From positions 1 to 40,568 of the forward strand of contig JABDEC010000011.1 of assembly GCA_013287265.1 (NCBI GenBank): 40,568 nt of DNA, written 5' to 3'. Position 1 is the stretch's first letter. Every line of letters starts with the position of its first letter. The position numbers were made by a program, and so were the translations under genes. The notes beneath the pieces were generated by a model. It did no database searches. It was not told the DNA's origin and worked only from the letters and a program-made list of their open reading frames with translations. Below are positions 15,586-22,987 of the stretch, in pieces. The stretch is from Candidatus Babelota bacterium. Lineage in GTDB: Bacteria; Babelota; Babeliae; Babelales; JABDEC01.

Positions 15586-15777
15586 ATGAAAAAAAATATT
15601 GTATTAATCATTTTTTTAACAACTTTTTCTATTTCATTTGAATTATTATCTAAATTTGAAAATTTAATAGATAATGAAAAAAACCTCGAAAGTGGTTTGC
15701 AAAAATACCAATCATGTTATGGCTATGCTTGTAATTCTCACGGAACATGTTGGTGCATCTCACGAAGAGATATTTAA
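15586..15777 (+). CDS. Small secreted peptide with four C-terminal Cys
   Basis: 63 residues: signal peptide KKNIVLIIFLTTFSISFELL, an acidic/Asn-rich middle (KFENLIDNEKNLES), and a mini Cys motif CYGYACNSHGTCWC near the end. AAAGGAG precedes the ATG, and the promoter block is shared with the 25484 gene. It could be a secreted pro-peptide whose C-terminal ~20 residues are disulfide-linked; processing is inferred. Confidence 0.65.
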   Translation: MKKNIVLIIFLTTFSISFELLSKFENLIDNEKNLESGLQKYQSCYGYACNSHGTCWCISRRDI

Positions 15778-15837
15778 TTTTATAAATAATATCAAAAAAT
15801 ATTAGTGAGCATGAAATCAGTTGTGTCTGAATAAAAA

Positions 15838-16275
15838 TCACATATTATTAAAATAAGAATCCAGTGAATAATTCCCACCACCAATAATTAAAAAGGCTAA
15901 ATAAACAAAAATTAAAGTAAGTGGAAATGAATAAATCATAAAAGCATCACGTTTTTGAATATGCCATGCTGTTGCAATTGACATCATAATAATAAGGCAA
16001 AAACATTCAATTCTTGTAAATAAACCGAGCGCTAATAAAATTCCGCCAAAAAATTCTGTCGCCGCTCCCAAAAATCCCCACATTGTTGGTACAAACTTTA
16101 CATTAAGAGGAAACATTATAGCTGTACCTAAATTTTTCCAGCCATTTTTGCCATCTTTTATTTTTGGCAAACCATGCCCAATTGTTAAAATTCCTAAAAT
16201 AATTCTTAAAAAAGTTAATGTGATTTGAATTTGATAATCAGTTGGTTGAAAAAATAATAACTTCAAAAAATTCAT
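15838..16275 (-). CDS. DoxX family membrane protein
   Basis: 145 residues, four membrane helices. LRIILGILTIGHGLPKIKDG is the DoxX start, then GFLGAATEFFGGILLALGLFTR (positions ~68-89), the family core. DoxX-like proteins are linked to quinone or thiol redox at the inner membrane; the exact role here is unknown. Single gene, with GAGAGAAG before the ATG. Confidence 0.88.
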   Translation of the reverse strand: MNFLKLLFFQPTDYQIQITLTFLRIILGILTIGHGLPKIKDGKNGWKNLGTAIMFPLNVKFVPTMWGFLGAATEFFGGILLALGLFTRIECFCLIIMMSIATAWHIQKRDAFMIYSFPLTLIFVYLAFLIIGGGNYSLDSYFNNM

Positions 16276-16329
16276 AAACTTCTCTCATTTCTTACAATTC
16301 TAAAATTTGATTTTAAAAAATTAAATATT

Positions 16330-16920
16330 TTATAAAATTGCACAATTACAATCATTTTGAATATAAGAAACTGCGCAACATTGTTTGCAAGAATCAGTTA
16401 AACAACAGCAACACAGACAACAATATGCACAACATTGAGTTTTTGCCTTCATATGAATTTCATAAGTTTCAATAATTTCGTTCAATGGAATATTATCTTT
16501 AAGTTGAATGGCGGCTAATGCCATTTTTTTTAATAGTGCATATCTTGACTCACTATGATTTTCCTTTAATAATTCTTTTTCAGCTTGAATTGCCAATAGA
16601 TAATTATTTACTATTAAATTAATCATTGCGATATTGCCAAGATTTTTAATTGAAGGCATGTCTTGCATAAATTCTGTAAAGTTTTTCAAATATTTTTTTC
16701 TGCTTTCTAAATTATTTATTAATTCATCAAAACACTGATAAAACCTGTTATTTTCCAAATATTTTAGTATATCAGCCAAGGCGATTATTACTTTGTGTTC
16801 TAAAGCTTTTGCAATTACATAATCATTATATTTATATGGTGATGAACAACAAGGAATTGTTTGCTGAAAATTAATCAAAAAAAATACAAAAAATAATTTA
16901 TTAAAATTAATGAATTTCAT
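16330..16920 (-). CDS. Secreted helical protein with C-terminal cysteine string and CaaX box (CAIL)
   Basis: 196 residues. Signal peptide at ~1-23 (FFVFFLINFQQTIPCC). The middle is helical (residues 30-160). Residues 163-193 hold 13 Cys, including CCLCCCC (167-173) and CKQCC (178-182), and the protein ends DCNCAIL. CAIL is a CaaX box with X = Leu; the dense upstream Cys run resembles eukaryotic cysteine-string proteins, which are multiply palmitoylated. Metal binding or disulfides are alternatives. The start is backed by AGGAGA. Its CaaX codons differ from those of the 6917-8856 array. Confidence 0.75.
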   Translation of the reverse strand: MKFINFNKLFFVFFLINFQQTIPCCSSPYKYNDYVIAKALEHKVIIALADILKYLENNRFYQCFDELINNLESRKKYLKNFTEFMQDMPSIKNLGNIAMINLIVNNYLLAIQAEKELLKENHSESRYALLKKMALAAIQLKDNIPLNEIIETYEIHMKAKTQCCAYCCLCCCCLTDSCKQCCAVSYIQNDCNCAIL

Positions 16921-16945
16921 TTGTCTATTTCTCCTACTACTTGTT

Positions 16946-17302
16946 TTATGAAGATAAATTTGCTAATGCATCAAACTGATTTTTGCTAAAAAATTTACTC
17001 ACAAGATGTTTTTTTGCATTTCTTTTTTGTCTATCTCTTTTTGCTGCTTTCTTTGTCATTTTATATATAATTTCAGGCATTTCATATACATATATTTTTA
17101 AAACCCATCTAATATCTTTATCAGTTGCTATAAAAAAAGAATCTACCGATTCTGCCATAATTCTAAAAATTTTGCCCCGGAATTCTTCATTGGGGTATGT
17201 ATTATAAAATCTTGCATATTTTTTGGTATTCTCTTTTTTTTCAAATGCATTTAAATTTAAAGTCAAAATATTTAATAAAATAAAAATTAAAATTTTTTTC
17301 AT
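16946..17302 (-). CDS. Small secreted beta-rich protein, tandem family member 5
   Basis: 118 residues. Signal peptide KKILIFILLNILTLNLNA. Mature: KKYARFYNTYPNEEFRGKIFRIM, VDSFFIATDKD, VLKIYVYEM, matching the K-Y-A ... Y-P ... G-x-I ... V-x-F-I ... K-I-x-I-x-E layout of the genes at 17930 and 18289. The last ~40 residues are basic (KKAAKRDRQKRNAKKH) and specific to this copy. AAAGGTT precedes the ATG. Function unknown. Confidence 0.65.
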   Translation of the reverse strand: MKKILIFILLNILTLNLNAFEKKENTKKYARFYNTYPNEEFRGKIFRIMAESVDSFFIATDKDIRWVLKIYVYEMPEIIYKMTKKAAKRDRQKRNAKKHLVSKFFSKNQFDALANLSS

Positions 17303-17321
17303 TGTAACCTTTTTTTAATAA

Positions 17322-17624
17322 TTAACTTGTACAATATAAAGTTTCTTTTCTAAATTCTTCTTCAGTGATTTCTTTGGTATTTCTTTTTGGAATAGAATAA
17401 ATTATTTCATTGATTTTTACACAATAATAATATATTTCATCATTACTCCAAGCGTCAGCAATATATTTTAATCCATCACAAACAACTTCACCAACTTTTC
17501 CGTCTAAATGATAAATTTCACAATTTCTGACATCCATTGAACCCAAATAAACCTTCACATATTTTGCTGCATTTAAATTAAATGCCAAAATATTTAATAA
17601 AATAAAAATTAAAACTTTTTTCAT
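17322..17624 (-). CDS. Small secreted KOW-like protein, tandem family member 4
   Basis: 100 residues. Signal peptide KKVLIFILLNILAFNLNA. Then KYVKVYLGSMDVRNCEIYHL, DGKVGEVVCDG, YYYCVKINEIIYSIP, KEITEEEF. Clear sister of the next-upstream gene (CEI-x-HL-x-GK-x-G-x-V). The GK-x-G-x-V turn within a short beta-barrel looks KOW/SH3-like; this is a structural guess only. AAGGAAG precedes the ATG. Confidence 0.65.
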   Translation of the reverse strand: MKKVLIFILLNILAFNLNAAKYVKVYLGSMDVRNCEIYHLDGKVGEVVCDGLKYIADAWSNDEIYYYCVKINEIIYSIPKRNTKEITEEEFRKETLYCTS

Positions 17625-17633
17625 TAACTTCCT

Positions 17634-17933
17634 TTATAAATCTTTTTCTACTTTTTTCAGATTTGAAGTAGGAATACGATAATTTCTTCCTTCTATTTTT
17701 ACACAATAAATTGTTACTGATGTCCATCCATCAGGATAATAAATTTCGCCATTTCCGTTACATAAAACGACACCAGTTTTTCCAATCAAATGCAAAATTT
17801 CGCAATTGAGAGAATTTGCATCTGTTTCTATAACTTTTACGTAATCACCAATTTCAGCCCAAGGACAACCACGTAAATTAAAAATCAAAATATTTAATAA
17901 GATGAAAAGTTTTAATAATTTCATTCTCATCAT
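17634..17933 (-). CDS. Small secreted KOW-like protein, tandem family member 3
   Basis: 99 residues; the start at 17933 overlaps the stop of the 17930 gene (ATGATGA), so it is translationally coupled. Alternative ATGs at 17930 and 17924 cannot be ruled out. Signal peptide KLLKLFILLNILIFNLRG, then DYVKVIETDANSLNCEILHL, IGKTGVVLCNGNG, IYCVKIEGRNYRIP. Paired with the 17322 gene by sequence. Confidence 0.65.
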   Translation of the reverse strand: MMRMKLLKLFILLNILIFNLRGCPWAEIGDYVKVIETDANSLNCEILHLIGKTGVVLCNGNGEIYYPDGWTSVTIYCVKIEGRNYRIPTSNLKKVEKDL

Positions 17934-18238
17934 ATTTTTAACTCAGTAATTTTCATTTGATAAAATTCTGCCATATGGGCATAATAGGTCTTCAGGTATA
18001 AATCTAATTCTTCATCGTTTGCAAATTCTTTTATAAGAATTTTTTCAACAGAATAATAATTGTCCTTTTCTCCATCTTTTATTTTTATAAAAACTTTATC
18101 TACTGTATCATGTATAATTTCTCCAATTGCATTTGTATATATTTCTGGATATCGGGGGCATTGAGGGATTAATGCGTATCTTTTTGCATGCAAATTTACT
18201 GATAAAATTAATAAACCAAAAAGTAATGTTTTTTTCAT
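17930..18238 (-). CDS. Small secreted beta-rich protein, tandem family member 2
   Basis: 102 residues. Signal peptide KKTLLFGLLILSVNLHA. Mature start KRYALIPQCPRYPEIYT, then IGEIIHDTVDKVFIKIKDG and VEKILIKEF, aligned with the 18289 gene. The C-terminal ~25 residues (YAHMAEFYQMKITELKI) are unique. AAGGAAAA precedes the ATG. Confidence 0.65.
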   Translation of the reverse strand: MKKTLLFGLLILSVNLHAKRYALIPQCPRYPEIYTNAIGEIIHDTVDKVFIKIKDGEKDNYYSVEKILIKEFANDEELDLYLKTYYAHMAEFYQMKITELKI

Positions 18239-18288
18239 AAAGTTTTCCTTAAATTAAATTTTCAAAAGTTATTTCATTTTTAAAGAAA

Positions 18289-18552
18289 TCAGTCCTGCAT
18301 TGGAAAAGTATCAGAAGGTAGGAAAAATTCTTCTAGTTTTTCATATTCTACTATATAAATTTTTTCAATTTCGTAAAAATTTTCTTTTATTTTTATAATT
18401 ACAGAATCCCCGCAATCTTTTATGATCTCACCAATCTGAGCGCCAAATCCATCTTGCAATTCAGGATATTTATGAGTATGAACAATTGCCCATCTTTTTG
18501 CCTGCAAATTAACAGATAAAATTAATAAAACAAAAAATAATAATTTTTTCAT
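18289..18552 (-). CDS. Small secreted beta-rich protein, tandem family member 1
   Basis: 87 residues, first gene of the tandem array. Signal peptide KKLLFFVLLILSVNLQA, almost identical to the next gene's. Then KRWAIVHTHKYPELQDG, IGEIIKDCGDSVIIKIKEN, YEIEKIYIVEY. The leader is highly conserved while the mature part diverges. AAAGGAA precedes the ATG. Confidence 0.65.
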   Translation of the reverse strand: MKKLLFFVLLILSVNLQAKRWAIVHTHKYPELQDGFGAQIGEIIKDCGDSVIIKIKENFYEIEKIYIVEYEKLEEFFLPSDTFPMQD

Positions 18553-18614
18553 AGAATTCCTTTTGTTGAAATTAATAAACTGATTTTTTTATTTTAAAAT
18601 AAATGAAAAAAAAA

Positions 18615-18900
18615 ATGAAGAAAATCCCAAAAAATCTTTGAGTCAAAAATGTTCAGCAAACATCTTTTGCAATGGATTTGCCGGAAGGTATTTTCACTTG
18701 GCAGCCAAAAGAAATTGCTCGGTTTAAAAAAATCCGTTATGCAAAGTGATCGAACAAAAGGAACAAAGTTCCAATCAGCAATGTCCATGTTAAATTATTA
18801 TATTAATCGTGCAGGCAAAAAATTAGATCCAAAAGATAAAGTTCGCCTTGAAAAAGCTAAAAACGAATTAAGAAAAGTTTTTGGCAAAGAAACTAAATAA
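18615..18900 (+). pseudogene. Broken DUF3175 gene
   Basis: The DUF3175 signature is split over two frames. From ATG 18615: a TGA at 18639-18641 stands where the family has Trp, then VKNVQQTSFAMDLPEGIFTW and QPKEIAR; after about 18722 the frame shifts to LKKSVMQSDRTKGTKFQ, SAMSMLNYYINRAGKKL and the end KNELRKVFGKETK. Joined, it is a near full-length family member (~95 residues). A nonsense change plus a frameshift mean it is probably dead. An 83-residue open frame starting at 18649 covers only the C-terminal half correctly. Confidence 0.8.
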
Positions 18901-18903
18901 AAT

Positions 18904-19452
18904 TTATGGTCTGTGAAGACAATTTGGAATAATTTCACAATCAACTGAATTTTTTCTTATGATGCTCAAACTTCCTGAAGTTTCCAGATACGCTAATTCT
19001 ATCTCTGACATGTGTTTAACGCCCCTTAATCTTAAAATAGAATATAATTCATCTTTTGTAATGTTTTGCTTTTTCATCGCAAATTCTTCTAAATGACCAT
19101 CTTTAATAATTAAAACCGGTGTTCCATTTAATAATTTTTCAAAGTAACCGCTTTTCATTGAAATTTTTGTAATGATTCTTTCAATCAAAACAATTGTAGA
19201 AATTACAAACATACCGTGAATTAAAGGAATGTTTCTATAAAACATAGGGTCACCAACGGATGCTCCCAAGGCAATAATTATTATAATTTCAAATGGACTT
19301 AATAATCCCATACTTCTTTTGTTCATTAATCGGACGTTTAAAATTGCATAAACATACATGAAAGAAGTTCTGAAAACAATTTCTAATAAATGTATTATTG
19401 TAGTATCAGTTCCAATAAATAACTTATAAAATTCATCAAAAAATAGACTCAT
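18904..19452 (-). CDS. DUF421 (YetF-like) membrane protein
   Basis: 182 residues. Three membrane helices in the first ~95 residues, including SPFEIIIIIALGASVGDPMF, the DUF421 core; then a cytoplasmic alpha/beta domain starting GTPVLIIKDGHLEEFAMKKQ with ITKDELYSILRLRGV and IELAYLETSGSLSII. Normal family size. AAGGA precedes the start. In spore formers homologues act with germinant or stress proteins; no such context here. Confidence 0.92.
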   Translation of the reverse strand: MSLFFDEFYKLFIGTDTTIIHLLEIVFRTSFMYVYAILNVRLMNKRSMGLLSPFEIIIIIALGASVGDPMFYRNIPLIHGMFVISTIVLIERIITKISMKSGYFEKLLNGTPVLIIKDGHLEEFAMKKQNITKDELYSILRLRGVKHMSEIELAYLETSGSLSIIRKNSVDCEIIPNCLHRP

Positions 19453-19530
19453 TTTATCCTTCTTTAACTTTTTGTTATATTTGGAAAGTATATTAATAAA
19501 ATAAATAAGAAATCAAATTGAGAAAAAATT

Positions 19531-19953
19531 ATGTGGTATTTATTAGCATTGGCATCGGGATTTTTGGCGGCTGTAGTTGCAATTTTAACAAAATTATATT
19601 TAAAAAATATTAATCCATTCTTTATTACTTTTTTGTTTTCAGGTATCACAGTAATATTTTTATTTTTAGTTGATTTATCCACAAAAAAAATAAATTGTAA
19701 CCAAATTACTTGTTTAACTTTTAAAGAATGGCTTCCTATTGTCATTGCCGGTTTGATAAATGGATTATCTTTTTGTTGTTATTTAGGAGCGTTAAAATAT
19801 GGCAAAGCTGCAGGCGCAGTCGCGATTGACAGGTTAGGAATTTTATTTGTTGTAATTTTATCAGTATTTTTTCTGGAAGAACCACTTTCTATTAAATCTG
19901 TGGCAGGTGCTTTGATGATGATTTTGGGAGCTGTTTTATTAAGTTTTAATTAA
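19531..19953 (+). CDS. EamA-domain transporter (single-domain)
   Basis: 140 residues with one EamA repeat of five helices: LALASGFLAAVVAILTKLYL, ..., GLINGLSFCCYLGALKYGKA, DRLGILFVVILSVFFLEEPL, GALMMILGAVLLSF. These half-size drug/metabolite-type proteins usually work as dimers. The E-E-P-L motif is typical. Substrate unknown. Convergent with the 19950 gene (4-bp overlap). Confidence 0.88.
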   Translation: MWYLLALASGFLAAVVAILTKLYLKNINPFFITFLFSGITVIFLFLVDLSTKKINCNQITCLTFKEWLPIVIAGLINGLSFCCYLGALKYGKAAGAVAIDRLGILFVVILSVFFLEEPLSIKSVAGALMMILGAVLLSFN

Positions 19954-20381
19954 CTTCTTTCTGCGTCAAATTCTTCTTTGGAAATTTGTTCAAACCATAC
20001 TCTATCAAATAAATATCCTATTCCGTCTATTTTTAAATAATAGACATTTTTGCTATAAGGACGTTTTTCAATTTTATAATAATCTTGTATTACATTTCTA
20101 TTACGAGTCCATAGATATTGTAGGGCAACTTGCCTCGGGTCTGTTATATCAGTGATTCCCCAAATGTCATTTTGATTGCCTTCAATGAATGCAACTTTGT
20201 TTTCTAAACCTTGATTATAGGGATCAAATTTTATTCTTGCATATTTTAATTTTTCAATTTCTTTTTTTTCATCTGTCTTCTTTATTTTTTTAGGACAAAA
20301 TAGGCTTGTTAAATATTCATAAGAGAAACATTGAAAACAAAAAAGTAGATTTAAAAATGCAAAAAAATATTTTAATTGCAT
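19950..20381 (-). CDS. Secreted protein, distant relative of the 16946-18552 family
   Basis: 143 residues. Signal peptide QLKYFFAFLNLLFCFQCFS, a Lys/Glu linker, then LKYARIKFDPYN, NKVAFIEGNQND, NVYYLKIDGIGYLFDRVWFE and ISKEEFDAE. K-Y-A-R, the V-x-F-I strand, Y-x-L-K-I-x-G and I-x-x-E-E-F match the tandem array, so it is a dispersed paralogue. AAGGGTT precedes the ATG. Function unknown. Confidence 0.6.
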   Translation of the reverse strand: MQLKYFFAFLNLLFCFQCFSYEYLTSLFCPKKIKKTDEKKEIEKLKYARIKFDPYNQGLENKVAFIEGNQNDIWGITDITDPRQVALQYLWTRNRNVIQDYYKIEKRPYSKNVYYLKIDGIGYLFDRVWFEQISKEEFDAERS

Positions 20382-20538
20382 GATAACCCTTCTTAAAAAT
20401 AAAAATTACAACGATTATAACAGGAAGTTTCTTTTTTTTAATGTTTTGCAATTTTGCTTTCTTAACAAAATAATTTGCCAACATTTATTTTATTTATTAT
20501 TAATGATTAAGTAATTTATTTAAAAAAGGAGAAGATCT

Positions 20539-21078
20539 ATGAATTCAGCGGCATTAAAACAATTAAAAGAAAATTCTTCCTGGTATTTAGTTTTAGGAAT
20601 TTCATTAATTATTCTTGGAACTTTATTTATTTTCTATTCTTTTACTGCAACTATTGTATCTGTTATTTATTTGGGTGCGTTAATTACAATTGCAGGAATT
20701 TTTGAAGGCGTTAAAGCATTTAAAATGAATAAGTGGAAAAGTTTTTTCCTACATTTATTTTTATGCATTTTATATTTAATTGCAGGCATTTTTATTGCCT
20801 TAAATCCGGCAGTAAATGCGCTTACTTTAACATTATTATTAGCGATATTTTTTGTGATAACTGGTATTGCAAAAACCATTTTTGCGTTAACTCAACACGT
20901 GCCTCACAAAATGTGGATTTTATTAAATGGTATTTTAACACTCATTCTTGGAATTTTAATTTGGATGCAATGGCCTGTTTCCGGTTTATGGGTAATTGGA
21001 ATGTTTTTTGGAATCGATTTGATTTTTACCGGATTTACCTGGATTCAATTATCAATGATTGCGAAAAATTTAAAATAA
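20539..21078 (+). CDS. HdeD family membrane protein (DUF308)
   Basis: 179 residues, six helices in three hairpin pairs, each with the DUF308 pattern (LVLGISLIILGTLFIFYSF; FLCILYLIAGIFIALNPAVN; LLNGILTLILGILIWMQWP). In enterobacteria HdeD belongs to an acid-resistance island; elsewhere its role is unclear. Strong AAAGGAGAAG ribosome site. Confidence 0.92.
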   Translation: MNSAALKQLKENSSWYLVLGISLIILGTLFIFYSFTATIVSVIYLGALITIAGIFEGVKAFKMNKWKSFFLHLFLCILYLIAGIFIALNPAVNALTLTLLLAIFFVITGIAKTIFALTQHVPHKMWILLNGILTLILGILIWMQWPVSGLWVIGMFFGIDLIFTGFTWIQLSMIAKNLK

Positions 21079-21588
21079 TTATTGCAAAAATACATTTAAT
21101 AAATTAGTTAAATTTCTTTGATTTTTGATGATAAAAAATTGTTTTTGATCTTTGTACTTTTTTATTAGATTTTCAATAATAATTTTTTCATTTTTATTAA
21201 AAATCCAAAGTTGTTTTAAATATTTAAATGAAATTGTATCAGGGCATGCTCTTGTTTTGTCTTTTTGTCTTATTATAAAATTTTTTATTTTACGTCTAAT
21301 TCCTCTAAAAAGACAAACATAAATTGGATAATTTAAAAAAATAATGCTATCCGCTTTTTGTATTCTATATTCCAGTACTTCAATTCCCATTCCTTCAATA
21401 ATCCATTTTTTTTGATTACAAAATTGGCAATGTAATTTTTGATAATCCTGAAATGTAATATTATTTTTTTTTGATTTCCAGCAATATAAATCTAAATGAA
21501 TAACAGGAATTTTTAAAAGATCATGCAATTTGCAACTGAGTGTTGTTTTTCCTGATCCTGAATTTCCAATAATAGCGATTTTTTTCAT
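21079..21588 (-). CDS. P-loop nucleotide kinase-like protein (FlaR type)
   Basis: 169 residues. Starts KKIAIIGNSGSGKTTLSCKL (Walker A), then PVIHLDLYCWKSKKN and WIIEGMGIEVLEYRIQKADSIIFLNYP (positions ~65-91), and an R-rich lid segment FRGIRRKIKNFIIRQ, all typical of adenylate-kinase-like FlaR proteins annotated as topology modulators. Substrate not known. Its leader contains the structured element at 21622-21713. Convergent with hdeD, stops abutting. Confidence 0.85.
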   Translation of the reverse strand: MKKIAIIGNSGSGKTTLSCKLHDLLKIPVIHLDLYCWKSKKNNITFQDYQKLHCQFCNQKKWIIEGMGIEVLEYRIQKADSIIFLNYPIYVCLFRGIRRKIKNFIIRQKDKTRACPDTISFKYLKQLWIFNKNEKIIIENLIKKYKDQKQFFIIKNQRNLTNLLNVFLQ

Positions 21589-21621
21589 AATTCTTTAATT
21601 TTGACAAAGATAAGAAAATTA

Positions 21622-21713
21622 AAGATGGAGACTCATAAATCTGACTTTATGCTTCTTTTATCTACTTTCGATGATATAAGAAAGTTAGCTTCATTTCACT
21701 ACCTCTCCATCTT
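21622..21713. promoter_or_regulatory. Unassigned structured intergenic element
   Basis: The 216-base gap between rnhB and the kinase gene holds a perfect 10-bp closing stem (AAGATGGAGA / TCTCCATCTT, 92 nt end to end) enclosing two perfect 6-bp hairpins, CATAAA/TTTATG and ACTTTC/GAAAGT. This would fold as a three-way junction on either strand. It is not a tRNA (no T-arm) and lacks SRP RNA or hammerhead core bases. It could be a minus-strand leader element of the kinase gene or a small RNA. Confidence 0.4.
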
Positions 21714-21804
21714 CTAATAATAAGCTTATCAGATATATTTTCTATTTGTCAATAAAACGAAAAAAAGTGGCTATTTAAACCTGTAAATTGGAGGGCAATT
21801 TTTA

Positions 21805-22554
21805 TTAAAATTCCGTAGGTTTCTTTATTTTTCTTGAATACAAATAATCTTCTTCAATTGAGGTCAATTTTGATAATACTTTATAGGTATTCCAGCTTTT
21901 TCTTATGATGGGTAGTGGATTTTCTCTATGATTCCAGACAAATAATCTTGTTTTAGGGTCTCCCGGATTTCCGCTTCCAAAATCACCATAAATTTTACGG
22001 TATTTTCTATATTGAGCATCTGATGCACTTTTAGCTAAAATTGATGCTGCTCCGACAATTGTATAATTTTCATCAGCTTTGTGTTCAGCAACAAAATTTA
22101 ATGAATTAATATTTTTTCTGTTTAACGTAATTTTTTTTGAAGTTAATTTTTTTCTTAATGCATATTTTAATAAACTTTTTTTTCTTCTATCAAAACCTTT
22201 TTTTGTAGTTTCCCAATTATCAACAATATAATGTTCAATATTTTCAATTTTCTGCATCTTTTTAACAATTTTAAAAAGAACCAGCATTTCCCATTCATTA
22301 AGATTAAAAGATTGGTCATCAATCATTGGTGCTGTTATTTGTTCAATTACAAAATGTGTTGCAGTTTTTTTAATTATTTTTGCTAATTTTTCTCTTTTTT
22401 TGAAAGCAACTAATTTACTATCTTTAACGCCGATGCTTTTCCAATGCTCAATAGTTTTTTCATCAGCAACAACACCTACAAGAAAAATACTACCAATTAC
22501 AGGACATTTTGTAGCATCATCAATTCCGGCTATTAATTTTATTTCTTGTGTCAT
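21805..22554 (-). CDS. rnhB: Ribonuclease HII, archaeal-type, with altered active-site motif
   Basis: 249 residues; degrades RNA-DNA hybrids and cuts at embedded ribonucleotides. The second half is closest to the archaeal/eukaryal branch: AEHKADENYTIVGAASILAK, YGDFGSGNPGDPKT, PIIRKSWNTYK, with SLNFVAEHKAD. The normal GIDEAGRGPVIG reads GIDDATKCPVIG: the catalytic Glu is Asp and the G-R-G ribose-sensing motif is T-K-C. Other acidic residues (YIVDNW, KADEN) remain. Activity may be altered. Confidence 0.82.
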   Translation of the reverse strand: MTQEIKLIAGIDDATKCPVIGSIFLVGVVADEKTIEHWKSIGVKDSKLVAFKKREKLAKIIKKTATHFVIEQITAPMIDDQSFNLNEWEMLVLFKIVKKMQKIENIEHYIVDNWETTKKGFDRRKKSLLKYALRKKLTSKKITLNRKNINSLNFVAEHKADENYTIVGAASILAKSASDAQYRKYRKIYGDFGSGNPGDPKTRLFVWNHRENPLPIIRKSWNTYKVLSKLTSIEEDYLYSRKIKKPTEF

Positions 22555-22630
22555 AGTAAAAATAAATTATTTATTATATTGTATATATTTCAACTATAAA
22601 ATATAAAGTTAAAAATGGCAAATTATAAGA

Positions 22631-22894
22631 TTATAAATGTGGAGATCTTATTTCTATAAATTTATCAACTAATGCTTTTTCAGTTACTTTTCCTTGAGAA
22701 AAAAAATTATCATCAATAATAATTACGGGTTTTTCTTTCGCTTTATACTTTTTTAATAATTTTTTACCAAAATCGGTTTCTCCATCAACTTCAATAATAG
22801 AAAGATCATATTCGCCTTCTAATTTGTACAAAATTTTTTTTATGTAGTCGCAAAGATCACAATTTTCAAACATTATAAAAGTTACATCAATCAT
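22631..22894 (-). CDS. Glutaredoxin/thioredoxin-fold protein
   Basis: 87 residues from the ATG at 22894, which has AAAGGATC upstream. A longer reading back to 23038 would overlap the divergent mutM start and adds only Phe-rich nonsense. CxxC active site in MFENCDLCDYIKKIL; then LSIIEVDGETDFGKKLLKKY and EKPVIIIDDNFFSQGK, with the Pro in the usual cis-Pro spot. Cytoplasmic thiol redox protein. Confidence 0.82.
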   Translation of the reverse strand: MIDVTFIMFENCDLCDYIKKILYKLEGEYDLSIIEVDGETDFGKKLLKKYKAKEKPVIIIDDNFFSQGKVTEKALVDKFIEIRSPHL

Positions 22895-22987
22895 CACTGA
22901 TCCTTTTTTAAAATATTGATTTTTCTTTTTCAAATTTATTCTACTAAAAAAATAAAACAAAAAGCCAAAAAAAAAGAAAGATAAGAA

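Noticed and set aside
18639-18641. TGA read as Trp (alternative code) in the DUF3175 gene
   Set aside because: Other genes end at TGA with ATGA overlaps, Trp is TGG throughout, and the same gene also has a frameshift.
20667-21107. Frames opposite and within hdeD
   Set aside because: Shadows of a clear DUF308 gene.
21622-21713. tRNA-Ser/Leu, SRP RNA or hammerhead ribozyme
   Set aside because: No T-arm, no GGAAGCAG apical motif, no CUGANGA/GAAA core.
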